A DNA stretch of 64,000 nt. Source: Jeotgalicoccus aerolatus (GTDB lineage: Bacteria; Bacillota; Bacilli; Staphylococcales; Salinicoccaceae). Made by a program: the position numbers and the translations under genes. The DNA lies in the NCBI RefSeq assembly GCF_014635205.1, contig NZ_BMCN01000002.1:370569-434568 (forward strand), read 5' to 3'. This document shows, one piece after another, positions 20,843-29,583 of this stretch; position 1 is the stretch's first letter, and the number at the start of each line of letters is the position of its first letter. The notes under the pieces are model-generated. The model made no database searches and had not been told where the DNA came from. It saw only the letters and a list, made by a program, of their open reading frames with translations.

Positions 20843-21208
20843 ATGGCTCGTATTGCAGGAGTTGACGTTCCACGTGACAAACGTGTTGTAATTTCTTTAA
20901 CATATGTTTACGGTATTGGACCAACACGCGCTAGCGAAATTTTAGCTAAAGCATCAGTTGATGAAAGTACTAGAGTTAAAGATCTTACTGAAGATGAATT
21001 AAACAAAATTCGTGAAGTAGTAGATGTGTACAAAGTCGAAGGTGACTTACGCCGTGAACAAAACTTAAACGTTAAACGTTTAATGGAAATCGGTTCTTAC
21101 AAGGGAATGCGTCACCGTCGCGGTTTACCAGTTAATGGTCAAAAAACTAAGAACAACGCAAGAACTCGTAAAGGCCCAATCAAAACAGTAGCGAACAAGA
21201 AGAAATAA
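20843..21208 (+). CDS. rpsM: 30S ribosomal protein S13
   Basis: The 121-residue protein begins [20 protein letters not shown] and contains [20 protein letters not shown], the standard S13 head-binding motif. S13 makes the A and B1 bridges to the 50S subunit and P-site tRNA contacts. Confidence 0.98.
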   Translation: MARIAGVDVPRDKRVVISLTYVYGIGPTRASEILAKASVDESTRVKDLTEDELNKIREVVDVYKVEGDLRREQNLNVKRLMEIGSYKGMRHRRGLPVNGQKTKNNARTRKGPIKTVANKKK

Positions 21209-21237
21209 ATAGTTACTAAAGTAAAGGAGGATAAATA

Positions 21238-21627
21238 ATGGCTCGCAAACAACAATCACGTAAACGTAGAGTGAAAAAGAATGTTGAAGCAGGTGTAGCA
21301 CACATCCGTTCAACTTTTAATAATACTATCGTAACAATTACTGATGAGTTCGGTAATGCTCTTTCATGGTCATCTGCTGGTGCATTAGGGTTTAAAGGTT
21401 CTAAGAAATCTACACCTTTCGCAGCTCAAATGGCTTCTGAAACTGCTTCAAAAGCAGCGATGGAACACGGTCTTAAAACTGTAGAAGTTACAGTTAAAGG
21501 TCCTGGTGCCGGACGTGAAGCAGCAATCCGTGCGCTTCAGTCAGCTGGACTTGAAATTACAGCTATTAAAGATGTAACTCCAGTTCCACACAATGGCTGC
21601 CGTCCACCTAAACGTCGTCGTGTATAA
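21238..21627 (+). CDS. rpsK: 30S ribosomal protein S11
   Basis: The 129-residue protein has [20 protein letters not shown] and ends with the universally conserved [16 protein letters not shown]11 shapes the platform near the mRNA exit. AAAGGAGG lies before the ATG. An 80-base gap then precedes rpoA. Confidence 0.98.
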   Translation: MARKQQSRKRRVKKNVEAGVAHIRSTFNNTIVTITDEFGNALSWSSAGALGFKGSKKSTPFAAQMASETASKAAMEHGLKTVEVTVKGPGAGREAAIRALQSAGLEITAIKDVTPVPHNGCRPPKRRRV

Positions 21628-21707
21628 GAAATTTTAAATCGCTTAAGTAGTTGGGAACTATATTATTTTCTAATATTTTCGGCGTTTAAAGGGAGGATAT
21701 GTTACAC

Positions 21708-22652
21708 ATGATCGAAATCGAGAAACCTAGAATTGAGACAGTAGAAGTATCGGAAGATTCTAAGTTTGGTAAGTTTGTTGTAGAACCTTTGGAAAGAGGT
21801 TATGGAACAACACTTGGGAACTCCTTGCGTCGCATTCTTTTATCTTCATTACCAGGTGCGGCAGTTAAGACGATTGAAATAGAAAATGTACTTCATGAGT
21901 TTTCTACAATTGAAAATGTTGTTGAAGACGTGACTACAATTATTACAAACATTAAGAGCCTGGCTTTAAAAATCTATTCTGAAGATGAAAAAACTTTAGA
22001 AATTGATTTTAGCGGTGAAGGTGTTGTAACTGCAGCTGATATTACTCACGACAGCGATGTGGAAATTTTAAACAGAGACCTTAAGATTGCAACAGTATCT
22101 AAAGGCGGAAGCTTAAAAATCCGTATGACAGCTGACAGCGGAAGAGGATATACACTTGCAGACGGTAATAATAAAGCTGATATGCCAATTGGTGTAATTC
22201 CAATCGACTCTATCTATACACCGATAGAACGTGCGAATTATACAGTTGAAAATACACGTGTAGGACAAAGTACAAACTTCGATAAGCTGACTCTGGATGT
22301 ATGGACTGATGGTTCAATTACACCTCAGGAAGCAGTATCATTGGGTGCTAAAATTCTTACTGAACACTTAAATATCTTTGTAGGTCTGACTGATGAAGCT
22401 CAGAATGCTGAAATCATGATCGAAAAAGAAGAAGATCAGAAAGAGAAAGTACTAGAAATGTCTATTGAAGAACTTGACTTATCAGTACGTTCTTATAACT
22501 GTCTGAAACGCGCTGGTATTAACTCTGTTCAGGAACTTACTGATAAAACAGAAGCTGATATGATGAAAGTGCGCAATCTGGGACGCAAGTCACTGGAAGA
22601 AGTTAAATTTAAACTTGAAGACCTTGATTTAGGTCTACGCAAAGAAGACTAG
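21708..22652 (+). CDS. rpoA: RNA polymerase alpha subunit
   Basis: The 314-residue protein has the dimerising N-terminal domain (about 1-230) with [18 protein letters not shown] and the DNA-binding C-terminal domain (about 245-314), with [18 protein letters not shown] and [11 protein letters not shown]. It nucleates assembly of the polymerase. I start it at ATG 21708 rather than 21699, because GGGAGG ends only two bases before the latter; the resulting length equals that of S. aureus RpoA. Confidence 0.97.
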   Translation: MIEIEKPRIETVEVSEDSKFGKFVVEPLERGYGTTLGNSLRRILLSSLPGAAVKTIEIENVLHEFSTIENVVEDVTTIITNIKSLALKIYSEDEKTLEIDFSGEGVVTAADITHDSDVEILNRDLKIATVSKGGSLKIRMTADSGRGYTLADGNNKADMPIGVIPIDSIYTPIERANYTVENTRVGQSTNFDKLTLDVWTDGSITPQEAVSLGAKILTEHLNIFVGLTDEAQNAEIMIEKEEDQKEKVLEMSIEELDLSVRSYNCLKRAGINSVQELTDKTEADMMKVRNLGRKSLEEVKFKLEDLDLGLRKED

Positions 22653-22671
22653 TCATAAAGGAGGAGAAATA

Positions 22672-23070
22672 ATGGGTTACAGAAAACTTGGACGTACATC
22701 AGACCAAAGAAAAGCAATGTTACGCGACTTAGCAACATCTTTAATCGTAAGTGAGCGCATCACTACAACTGAAGACCGTGCGAAAGAACTGCGTAAACTT
22801 GCAGATCGTTTAGTCACACTGGGTAAACGCGGTGACTTAGCATCTAAAAGACGTGCCGGTCAAACTGTACGTAACGTAGAAATCATCAATGAAGATGGTT
22901 CAACAAGTTATGCACTTCAAAAATTATTTGAAGATATCGCTCCACGCTTCGCAGATCGTCAAGGCGGATACACAAGCATTAAAAAGCTTGGTTCACGTCG
23001 CGGTGACGGAGCTGAACTTGTAATTATCGAATTCGTAGAAGGCGCTCCAGTTACAACTGAAGAAGCGTAA
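22672..23070 (+). CDS. rplQ: 50S ribosomal protein L17
   Basis: The 132-residue protein starts [20 protein letters not shown], the L17 signature, and is about ten residues longer than the staphylococcal form, mainly in the middle and the acidic C-terminus. L17 surrounds the tunnel exit. It is the last gene of the alpha part of the operon; a strong terminator follows. Confidence 0.97.
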   Translation: MGYRKLGRTSDQRKAMLRDLATSLIVSERITTTEDRAKELRKLADRLVTLGKRGDLASKRRAGQTVRNVEIINEDGSTSYALQKLFEDIAPRFADRQGGYTSIKKLGSRRGDGAELVIIEFVEGAPVTTEEA

Positions 23071-23101
23071 ACTTTTAAAAGCAGAGTGAGTGTTATGATG
23101 G

Positions 23102-23119
23102 TGAGCCCGTAAGGGCTCA
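23102..23119 (+). other. Short stable hairpin in the rplQ-ecfA1 gap
   Basis: TGAGCCC-GTAA-GGGCTCA is an exact 7-bp stem closed by a four-base loop, GTAA, a GNRA tetraloop, which is a very stable fold. It lies 30 bases before the larger terminator hairpin. The pair of hairpins may act together as an attenuator or protein-binding element. Confidence 0.55.
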
Positions 23120-23133
23120 TTCGTCTAGCTCAA

Positions 23134-23193
23134 CGTATCCTGCAGTATATTAATCAGTGCGCGACTCTAATTGCAGGGTACGCGCTTTTTTTT
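23134..23193 (+). terminator. Rho-independent terminator after rplQ
   Basis: The 11-base arms 23134-23144 and 23172-23182 pair with one G-U, and the interior can fold further through AGT-GCGCG-ACT. Eight T residues follow (23186-23193). It ends the S10-spc-alpha operon, and any reading into ecfA1 must pass it. Confidence 0.87.
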
Positions 23194-23219
23194 ACATAAA
23201 ATTTTAAAGGGGTGGAGAT

Positions 23220-24008
23220 ATGATTACATTAAATAACATTGCGTTTAAATATCGGGATGATGAAGTCTATGCTTTGGATCATATCTCCATCCGCTTTAAC
23301 TCAGGTGAGTGGACGTCTATTATCGGTCATAACGGTTCTGGTAAAAGTACGCTGGTTAAAATCATTATGGGGATTATTGAAGAGTACGAAGGCGATATTT
23401 ACGTTGACGGTGAACTTTTAAATATAGAAAGTAAGCAGACTTTAAGAAGAAAGTTTGCGATTGTCTTTCAAAATCCTGACAATCAGTTTGTCGGTGCGAC
23501 AGTTGAAGATGATGTTGCATTCGGACTGGAGAACCTTGGACTCGACAGAGCAGAAATGGTTAAAAGAACGGAACATGCACTGGGTCTTGTTAATATGCTG
23601 GACTTTAGAAAGCATGAACCTCATCGTCTGTCCGGCGGTCAAAAACAAAGAGTAGCGATTGCAGGTGCTTTAGCTATGAAACCGGAAGTGCTGATTTTAG
23701 ATGAAGCAACCTCTATGCTCGATCCATCAGGACGTAAGGAAGTATTGTCTATTTTAAGTGAGCTGCATGAACGCCTGGATACGACCATTCTGTTTATTAC
23801 GCATGACTTAACTGAAATTGCTGAGAGTGATAAGGTGATTGTGATGAATAATGGACAGATTGTTGCCGAAGGATCTTTAGAAGAAGTATATAAAGATAAG
23901 AATCTGCTTTTAGAAAGTAACTTAAAAGTGCCGTATACAATGGAAATTTCCGATGCACTTTTAGATGGATCCTACATGACGCATGAAGAGCTGGTGAGAC
24001 GCTTATGA
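23220..24008 (+). CDS. ecfA1: Energy-coupling factor transporter ATPase 1
   Basis: The 262-residue ABC ATPase has Walker A GHNGSGKST at 36-44, the Q-loop VFQNPDNQFVG, LSGGQ at 137-141 and Walker B VLILDEAT at 157-164. The FQNPDNQ stretch is typical of EcfA1 (CbiO1). With EcfA2 and EcfT it forms the shared energising module that serves different vitamin-binding S subunits. It overlaps ecfA2 by four bases. No S subunit is encoded nearby, as expected for group II ECF systems. Confidence 0.93.
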   Translation: MITLNNIAFKYRDDEVYALDHISIRFNSGEWTSIIGHNGSGKSTLVKIIMGIIEEYEGDIYVDGELLNIESKQTLRRKFAIVFQNPDNQFVGATVEDDVAFGLENLGLDRAEMVKRTEHALGLVNMLDFRKHEPHRLSGGQKQRVAIAGALAMKPEVLILDEATSMLDPSGRKEVLSILSELHERLDTTILFITHDLTEIAESDKVIVMNNGQIVAEGSLEEVYKDKNLLLESNLKVPYTMEISDALLDGSYMTHEELVRRL

Positions 24009-24865
24009 CAATTCAATTTAAAAATACCAGTGTGTTTTATCATCGGAAAACGCCGTTTGAGTATCAGGCCTTAAAAGATATTAATACGACTTTTGATGCA
24101 GGTAAATTTTACGGTCTAATCGGACATACGGGCAGCGGCAAGTCGACTTTGATTCAAACGATGAACGGTCTGCTGCTGCCGTCAGCAGGTACTGTTGAAG
24201 TGGATGGTATACAGCTGACAAAAAAGGTGAAACAGAAAGTGATTCATCTTGCCAAAATGAAAGTGGGCATGGTATTTCAGTTTCCTGAACATCAGCTGTT
24301 TGAAAGTACAGTGTTGAAAGATGTCATGTTCGGACCGATGAATATGGGACGCAGTGAAGAGACTGCAAGAAAAAAAGCATGTGATTATTTACAGCTCCTA
24401 AATGTTCATGAGTCCCTGCTCGATAAAAGTCCATTTGAATTATCCGGCGGTCAAATGAGAAAAGTTGCGATTGCAGGTATTCTTGCAATGGAGCCGAATA
24501 TTCTCATACTGGATGAACCGACAGCGGGACTGGATCCTGTGAGTCACGATGAAACGATGCAGCTCTTTTACGATGTATATAAAAAGACCGGCATCACTGT
24601 TATTTTAATTACTCACGATATGAATGATGTGCTGAAGTTTACCGATGAAGTGAAAGTCATGTCACAGGGCAGTCTGATTAAAGAGGGAATCACGTCCGAG
24701 ATTTTAAGTGACGGGAATTTCATGGAGCAGTATAATTTGGAAATTCCACATGTCATCCGGCTCGTACAGGATCTGAAGAAAAAAGGGATAAACTTAAAAG
24801 GTACGCCTAAAGACACGGCTGATTTTATTCAGCTGTATGAAGAGTGGAGGCAGAGCCATGCTTAG
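24005..24865 (+). CDS. ecfA2: Energy-coupling factor transporter ATPase 2
   Basis: The 286-residue ABC ATPase has Walker A GHTGSGKST at 40-48, FQFPEHQLFE in the Q-loop (typical of EcfA2), LSGGQ at 146-150 and ILILDEPTAGLDP as Walker B. It pairs with EcfA1 as the asymmetric ATPase dimer. It overlaps ecfA1 by four bases and ecfT by eight. Confidence 0.93.
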   Translation: MTIQFKNTSVFYHRKTPFEYQALKDINTTFDAGKFYGLIGHTGSGKSTLIQTMNGLLLPSAGTVEVDGIQLTKKVKQKVIHLAKMKVGMVFQFPEHQLFESTVLKDVMFGPMNMGRSEETARKKACDYLQLLNVHESLLDKSPFELSGGQMRKVAIAGILAMEPNILILDEPTAGLDPVSHDETMQLFYDVYKKTGITVILITHDMNDVLKFTDEVKVMSQGSLIKEGITSEILSDGNFMEQYNLEIPHVIRLVQDLKKKGINLKGTPKDTADFIQLYEEWRQSHA

Positions 24866-25655
24866 CTCAATGCTGCTCGGGAGATATATCCCGGGAAATA
24901 GTATCGTTCACAAGCTGGATCCAAGAGCGAAGCTTATTTCAGTCCTTTTATTTATGATTATTGTATTCTTTGCGAATCACTGGGTCGGCTATGGTTTGTT
25001 AATCTTGTTCGTTTTATCCGTCACTAAGCTGGCAGGACTGTCCATCAGATTTTTATTTAACGGTTTAAAGTTAATCTTTATCCTTTTAATCTTTACTTTT
25101 TTGATGCACCTTTTCCTGACAAAAGGCGGTACAGTATTGATCGACGGCGGTTTCTTCACCATTGAATCTGAAGGGCTGATTACCGGTATCTACATTACCA
25201 TCCGTCTGGTCTTATTAGTGATCATTACGACGCTGATGACTCTGACAACGAGTCCAATAGAGCTGACGGATGCGATTGAAAAGCTATGTAAACCGCTTAA
25301 AAGCATCAAAGTACCCGTCCATGAAATTGCGATGATGATGTCTATTTCATTAAGATTCATACCGACTTTGATGGATGAGACAGAAAAAATTATTAAAGCA
25401 CAGAGTGCACGGGGATCGACATTTATGACCGGCAGTTTAATAAAACGGATTAACGCTCTGGTACCGATATTTATACCGCTTTTCATGTCTGCCTTTAAAC
25501 GTGCCGAAGAGATGGCAGTGGCAATGGAAGTAAGAGGGTATCAGGGAGATGCAGGCAGAACGCATTACCGTGTCTTATCCTGGAAAAACCGGGATACAAT
25601 TGCACTGATAGTATTACTCTTATTCGGTGCACTATTATTATTTGTAAGGCAGTGA
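24858..25655 (+). CDS. ecfT: Energy-coupling factor transporter transmembrane protein EcfT
   Basis: The 265-residue protein starts MLSSMLLGRYIPGNS and has about five membrane segments plus cytoplasmic coupling helices with the ARG motifs seen here as SARGS and EVRGY. These bind the two ATPases. The start is ATG 24858 with GTGGAGG upstream; an earlier in-frame codon at 24837 lacks a site. Adjacent truA follows after five bases. Confidence 0.92.
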   Translation: MLSSMLLGRYIPGNSIVHKLDPRAKLISVLLFMIIVFFANHWVGYGLLILFVLSVTKLAGLSIRFLFNGLKLIFILLIFTFLMHLFLTKGGTVLIDGGFFTIESEGLITGIYITIRLVLLVIITTLMTLTTSPIELTDAIEKLCKPLKSIKVPVHEIAMMMSISLRFIPTLMDETEKIIKAQSARGSTFMTGSLIKRINALVPIFIPLFMSAFKRAEEMAVAMEVRGYQGDAGRTHYRVLSWKNRDTIALIVLLLFGALLLFVRQ

Positions 25656-25660
25656 AATTG

Positions 25661-26395
25661 ATGAGAGTATTAGTCAATATTTCGTATAACGGCCGCGATT
25701 TCAGCGGCTTTCAATACCAGCATGATTACAGAACCGTACAAGGCACGATAGAAAAACAGCTTAAGCGTATGCACAAAACTTTTGTTAGAATCCATGCATC
25801 TTCAAGAACGGATGCAGGCGTGCACGCCTTAAACCAGTATTTTCATTTTGATACAGAAATCGACTTGCCGCCGGAGAAATGGAAGTTTATTTTAAACCGG
25901 GCCATGCCAAAAGATATTTTGATTAACGATGTATCAATCGCTGCCGATGACTTTCACTCGCGATTTGATGCCAAAGGTAAGACGTATCGTTACAAAGTCT
26001 ATACAGGTGAGAAAAATCCTTTTTATGACGGCTTGAAAACACATTATCCCTATAAATTAGACATCAGCAAAATGAAAGAAGCCATGGCGCCGTTTATCGG
26101 TACACATGACTTCACAACCTTTTCCAGTGCCAAAGCTGAAATAACCAATAAAGTCCGGACGATAACGGCATTTGAAGTGACAGAAACACCGGATGGCTAT
26201 GAATTCACTATAACCGGAACAGGCTTTTTGTATAATATGGTTCGGGTGCTCACAGCTTATGTGCTGGAATGCGGGCGGGGAATCAGAACACCGGATACGC
26301 TGAACATGATCGCTGCGAAAGACAGAACAGTTATTCCAAAAACGGCACCGGCTGAAGGTTTGTATTTAGAAAAAGTTTGGTATGAAAAGTTGTAA
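25661..26395 (+). CDS. truA: tRNA pseudouridine(38-40) synthase
   Basis: The 244-residue protein has SSRTDAGVHA at 48-57 with catalytic Asp51, and GFLYNMVRVL near the C-terminus. It isomerises uridines 38-40 in the anticodon arm of many tRNAs. The ATG at 25661 is chosen over a GTG at 25652, since the AAGG site is too close to the latter. The order ecfA1-ecfA2-ecfT-truA-rplM is conserved in staphylococci and bacilli. Confidence 0.93.
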   Translation: MRVLVNISYNGRDFSGFQYQHDYRTVQGTIEKQLKRMHKTFVRIHASSRTDAGVHALNQYFHFDTEIDLPPEKWKFILNRAMPKDILINDVSIAADDFHSRFDAKGKTYRYKVYTGEKNPFYDGLKTHYPYKLDISKMKEAMAPFIGTHDFTTFSSAKAEITNKVRTITAFEVTETPDGYEFTITGTGFLYNMVRVLTAYVLECGRGIRTPDTLNMIAAKDRTVIPKTAPAEGLYLEKVWYEKL

Positions 26396-26411
26396 AAATG
26401 CTGGATAGATA

Positions 26412-26440
26412 TTGACATTATGGCACTTAAATTATATAAT
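26412..26440 (+). promoter_or_regulatory. Consensus sigma-A promoter for rplM-rpsI
   Basis: TTGACA (26412-26417) and TATAAT (26435-26440) are both perfect and are separated by exactly 17 bases. Transcription would start near 26447, leaving a leader of about 124 bases. This is the best consensus promoter in the window and fits a highly expressed ribosomal operon. Confidence 0.92.
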
Positions 26441-26449
26441 AATTAACGG

Positions 26450-26530
26450 TACATTTTTATATCCATCCATGATTAATAGGCCCCGGAAACTTATTAGGAT
26501 TATGAATATAAAAAGACAAAAACGACTAAT
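26450..26530 (+). promoter_or_regulatory. Candidate L13 leader (ribosomal protein autoregulatory RNA)
   Basis: The rplM leader can fold: TTTTTATAT (26454-26462) pairs with ATATAAAAA (26516-26524), and an inner stem TAATAG...TTATTA encloses CCCCGGAAAC. An L13 leader family is known in front of rplM in Firmicutes, where L13 is thought to repress its own operon. The assignment rests on position and fold and was not checked against a covariance model. Confidence 0.65.
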
Positions 26531-26570
26531 TTAAAACGACAATAGAGAACAGATTTAGGAGGAAATTACT

Positions 26571-27008
26571 ATGCGTCAAACGTTTATGGCTAACGAGTCA
26601 AACATCGAACGTAAATGGTTTGTTGTAGATGCAGCGGGTAAAACTTTAGGTCGCTTATCTACAGAAGTAGCAACACTATTACGCGGGAAACATAAACCAA
26701 CTTATACACCACACGTTGATACAGGTGACTACGTTATCGTTATCAATGCAAGTGAGATCGTATTAACTGGTAAAAAAGATTCACAAAAAATCTACTACAG
26801 ACATTCAGGTCATGTTGGTGGAATCAAATCAGTATCAGCTGGTGAATTAAGAGACAAAAACCCTATGAGATTATTAGAAACTTCTATCAAAGGAATGTTA
26901 CCTAAGAATCCATTAGGACGTAAACAAGGCAAAAAATTATTCGTATACGGTGGAGCTGAACACCCACACGTTGCACAACAACCTGAAAACTACGAGTTAC
27001 GTGGTTAA
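26571..27008 (+). CDS. rplM: 50S ribosomal protein L13
   Basis: The 145-residue protein has [20 protein letters not shown] near the start and the L13 motif [10 protein letters not shown] near residue 104. L13 is an early assembly protein of the 50S subunit. AGGAGG lies 8 bases upstream of the ATG. It is followed after 19 bases by rpsI. Confidence 0.98.
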   Translation: MRQTFMANESNIERKWFVVDAAGKTLGRLSTEVATLLRGKHKPTYTPHVDTGDYVIVINASEIVLTGKKDSQKIYYRHSGHVGGIKSVSAGELRDKNPMRLLETSIKGMLPKNPLGRKQGKKLFVYGGAEHPHVAQQPENYELRG

Positions 27009-27027
27009 GGACTAGGAGGGAAAACAT

Positions 27028-27420
27028 TTGGCTAAAGTAGAATATCAAGGAACTGGACGTCGTAAGCACTCAGTTGCACGTGTACGTTTAGTACCAGGTG
27101 AAGGTAAAGTAACAGTTAACGGACGCGACATGAGAGACTATCTCCCATTCGAAAGTTTAATCTTAGATTTAAACCAGCCATTCGCAGTTACAGAAACAGA
27201 AGGTAACTACGATGTATTGGTAAATGTTCACGGTGGTGGCTTTACAGGTCAGGCACAAGCAATCCGTCACGGTATTGCTAGAGCTTTACTTGAAGCAGAT
27301 CCAGAACACCGCGGCGCGCTGAAAAGAGCTGGACTCTTAACACGTGACCCACGTATGAAAGAACGTTACAAATACGGACTTAAAAAAGCCCGTCGTTCTC
27401 CACAATTCTCAAAACGTTAA
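27028..27420 (+). CDS. rpsI: 30S ribosomal protein S9 (TTG start)
   Basis: The 130-residue protein starts at TTG 27028 with AGGAGGG 7 bases upstream. It holds [20 protein letters not shown] and ends with [11 protein letters not shown], whose terminal Lys-Arg touches P-site tRNA. It is the second ribosomal gene in the window to use TTG. Confidence 0.97.
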   Translation: MAKVEYQGTGRRKHSVARVRLVPGEGKVTVNGRDMRDYLPFESLILDLNQPFAVTETEGNYDVLVNVHGGGFTGQAQAIRHGIARALLEADPEHRGALKRAGLLTRDPRMKERYKYGLKKARRSPQFSKR

Positions 27421-27439
27421 TATACGTTTTATATATTGG

Positions 27440-27471
27440 AAAGCACTCCCGATTTCGGGAGTGCTTTTTTT
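27440..27471 (+). terminator. Terminator after rpsI
   Basis: AGCACTCCCGA (27442-27452) pairs exactly with TCGGGAGTGCT (27455-27465), followed by a run of T. It also separates the convergent VOC gene. Confidence 0.92.
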
Positions 27472-27853
27472 ATTGCTCGATCAGCTGGATTAAATTGCCG
27501 CATGTATCGTTAAATACTGCGAGTTTCATATCGCCCGCAGCTGTCGGTGCCATAGTAAATTCAACACCGTGTGTTTTTAAGCGTTCGTATTCTTTATCGA
27601 TATCATCGACGCCGAACATTGTCGCAGGTATGCCCTGCTGCATTAAACTGTTCTGATAGTCCTGTGCTGCGACGTTATCATTCGGTTCAAGCACGAGCTC
27701 TGTCCCATTCTCATCGTCTTTTGAGACGACTGTAAGCCATCTGAAATTACCTGCAGGTACGTCATGTTTCTTAACGAAGCCGAGGATATCGGTATAGAAA
27801 GCTAATGCTTTGTCCTGATTATCAACGAACAGGCTGGTAACGATTATATTCAT
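27470..27853 (-). CDS. VOC superfamily (glyoxalase-like) protein
   Basis: The 127-residue protein is a single VOC (glyoxalase/bleomycin resistance fold) unit pair: MNIIVTSLFVDNQDKALAFYTDILGF at the start of the first beta-alpha-beta-beta-beta half and a second half from about residue 75 ending in FNDTCGNLIQLIEQ. The Asn-Leu-Ile end with Glu is typical of metal ligand positions. The substrate cannot be told. The ATG at 27853 is used rather than the one at 27856, since it is better spaced from GAGGTG. It has no partner gene on its strand. Confidence 0.82.
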   Translation of the reverse strand: MNIIVTSLFVDNQDKALAFYTDILGFVKKHDVPAGNFRWLTVVSKDDENGTELVLEPNDNVAAQDYQNSLMQQGIPATMFGVDDIDKEYERLKTHGVEFTMAPTAAGDMKLAVFNDTCGNLIQLIEQ

Positions 27854-27984
27854 CATTGCACCTCTTCTTCTTATTTTCTATCTTAAGAATATAATAATGA
27901 TGAGGATAAATGAAGTATTGAGTCCGTTAATGATTATTGCTATGGTTGAATTTGAAAATGATAAAAAATGAACGGGGTCATTCT

Positions 27985-28665
27985 ATGTATAAAGCGATAT
28001 TTTTAGATATAGACGATACAGTGTTTAACTTTAAGAAATGTAGTGAGGGTGCTTTAAAAGAGACATTTTCACAGCTGAATCTTGAATACAATAATAATGT
28101 ATTTGAGTCATTTACTGAGATTGATGAACGTTTGTGGAAACAGCAGAAAGAGGAATTGCTGTCAGTGGCGGATGTGCTCGATATAAGGTTCGCCGAGCTG
28201 TCGGAAACACTTGGTTTGGATTACGACAGTAATCTTGCCAAAGAGCATTTTGGAGAACTTCTCGGAGAGCAGTATATTATGGAGCCTGGTATTGAAGCAG
28301 TACTCGAGAAGCTGTCTCGCAGTTATAAGATTTACGCGGCTTCAAACGGTGTACTGTCAATGCAGGATAACAGACTGCAGCTGGCCGGATTGAGACAGTA
28401 TTTTACGGATTTATTTGTCTCTGATGATATCGGCAGTGCGAAGCCAAATATTAGTTTCTTTAGTGAAAGTTTAGTCAGGTCCGATCTTAAAGCGTCAGAA
28501 GTGCTTATGGTGGGTGACAGTCTGATCTCTGATATCGCTGGAGCGAATAAGGCAGGGATTAATTCGGTCTGGTATAACCCGTACAGCTTGAAGAATGATA
28601 CGGATACTCAAGCGGATTATAAAATTCAAAATCTGTATGAGTTATTGGAGATTTTGAAATCATAA
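27985..28665 (+). CDS. HAD phosphatase, YjjG/YfnB nucleotidase-like
   Basis: The 226-residue protein has the HAD motif I DIDDT with nucleophile Asp8, a helical cap (about 15-95), motif II ASNG near 115-118, the motif III Lys of SAKPN, and motif [10 protein letters not shown]. The overall pattern is that of non-canonical pyrimidine 5'-nucleotidases (YjjG family), which clear unusual nucleotides. The start at ATG 27985 makes the DIDDT motif N-terminal as usual; earlier in-frame starts add an unrelated tail. Confidence 0.82.
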   Translation: MYKAIFLDIDDTVFNFKKCSEGALKETFSQLNLEYNNNVFESFTEIDERLWKQQKEELLSVADVLDIRFAELSETLGLDYDSNLAKEHFGELLGEQYIMEPGIEAVLEKLSRSYKIYAASNGVLSMQDNRLQLAGLRQYFTDLFVSDDIGSAKPNISFFSESLVRSDLKASEVLMVGDSLISDIAGANKAGINSVWYNPYSLKNDTDTQADYKIQNLYELLEILKS

Positions 28666-28733
28666 ATTATCTTAAAGATGATGAACATGATAAAATTATA
28701 TATGAAAGTAATGACTGTAAAGGAGACATACAC

Positions 28734-29450
28734 ATGCAAAATATAAGCGGTAAAACAGCATTGATTACAGGTGCAGGACGCGGCATTGGCCGTGCAACAG
28801 CACTTGCTTTAGCAGCGGAAGGTGTTAATATTGGACTGGTTGGACGCACGCTAGAAAACCTTGAAAAAGTTCAGGAAGAGCTAAAAAGTTACGATGTTAA
28901 AACAGCAGTTGCTGCAGCCGATGTATCTGATTTAAACGACATCACATCAGCAGTAGAATCTATTCGCGGTGAACTCGGTGCGATTGATATTCTTCTGAAT
29001 AATGCCGGGATTTCTAAGTTCGGCAGCTTCATGGAGTTAACCCCAGAAGAATGGACAAATATTTTAAACGTGAATGTTAACGGTGTGTATTACACAACTC
29101 GGGCAGTCTTGCCTGAAATGATCGAGCGTAATACTGGAGATATTATTAATATTTCCTCGACTGCAGGACAAAAAGGCGGACCAGTAACTAGTGCCTACTC
29201 TGCATCGAAAGCGGCAGTTATCGGTTTAAGCGAATCACTGATGATGGAAGTGCGTAAACATAATATCAGAGTGACGACTTTAACGCCAAGTACTGTAGCG
29301 ACAGATATGGCAGTAGAACTGAATTTAACAGATGGTAATCCCGACAAAGTGATGCAGGCAGAAGATTTAGCTGAATTGATTGTCGCTCAGCTTAAACTGA
29401 ATAAACGCGTCGTGCTGAAACATGCCGGTTTATGGTCGAATAACCCATAG
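28734..29450 (+). CDS. Short-chain dehydrogenase/reductase, 3-oxoacyl-ACP reductase-like
   Basis: The 238-residue SDR has the cofactor motif TGAGRGIG at 12-19, NNAG at 89-92, and the catalytic Ser142, Tyr155 and Lys159. An Arg after the second strand (GRT, 37-39) suggests NADPH preference. It would reduce a ketone or oxidise an alcohol; the substrate is unknown. It has a close paralogue at 54730-55443 with the same length and residue numbering. AAAGGAG lies upstream and a terminator follows, so it is a single-gene unit. Confidence 0.85.
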   Translation: MQNISGKTALITGAGRGIGRATALALAAEGVNIGLVGRTLENLEKVQEELKSYDVKTAVAAADVSDLNDITSAVESIRGELGAIDILLNNAGISKFGSFMELTPEEWTNILNVNVNGVYYTTRAVLPEMIERNTGDIINISSTAGQKGGPVTSAYSASKAAVIGLSESLMMEVRKHNIRVTTLTPSTVATDMAVELNLTDGNPDKVMQAEDLAELIVAQLKLNKRVVLKHAGLWSNNP

Positions 29451-29464
29451 GGTGAAAAGAATAT

Positions 29465-29499
29465 TGCTGTCTGACTAAAAATCAGGCAGCATTTTTTTT
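29465..29499 (+). terminator. Terminator after the SDR gene
   Basis: TGCTGTCTGA (29465-29474) pairs with TCAGGCAGCA (29482-29491) with one G-U, followed by eight T residues. Confidence 0.85.
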
Positions 29500-29583
29500 A
29501 TTTTACTGTAAATATGGGTATAGGATATTAATATTACATATCAAAATTTGGAATTTAAGGGGAAGGCAGATAGGAGGATTGCC

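Noticed and set aside
23120..23193. tRNA-like gene in the rplQ-ecfA1 gap
   Set aside because: The TCTAGCTCAACG stretch looks like a D-arm, but there is no acceptor stem, anticodon arm or GTTCGA T-loop.
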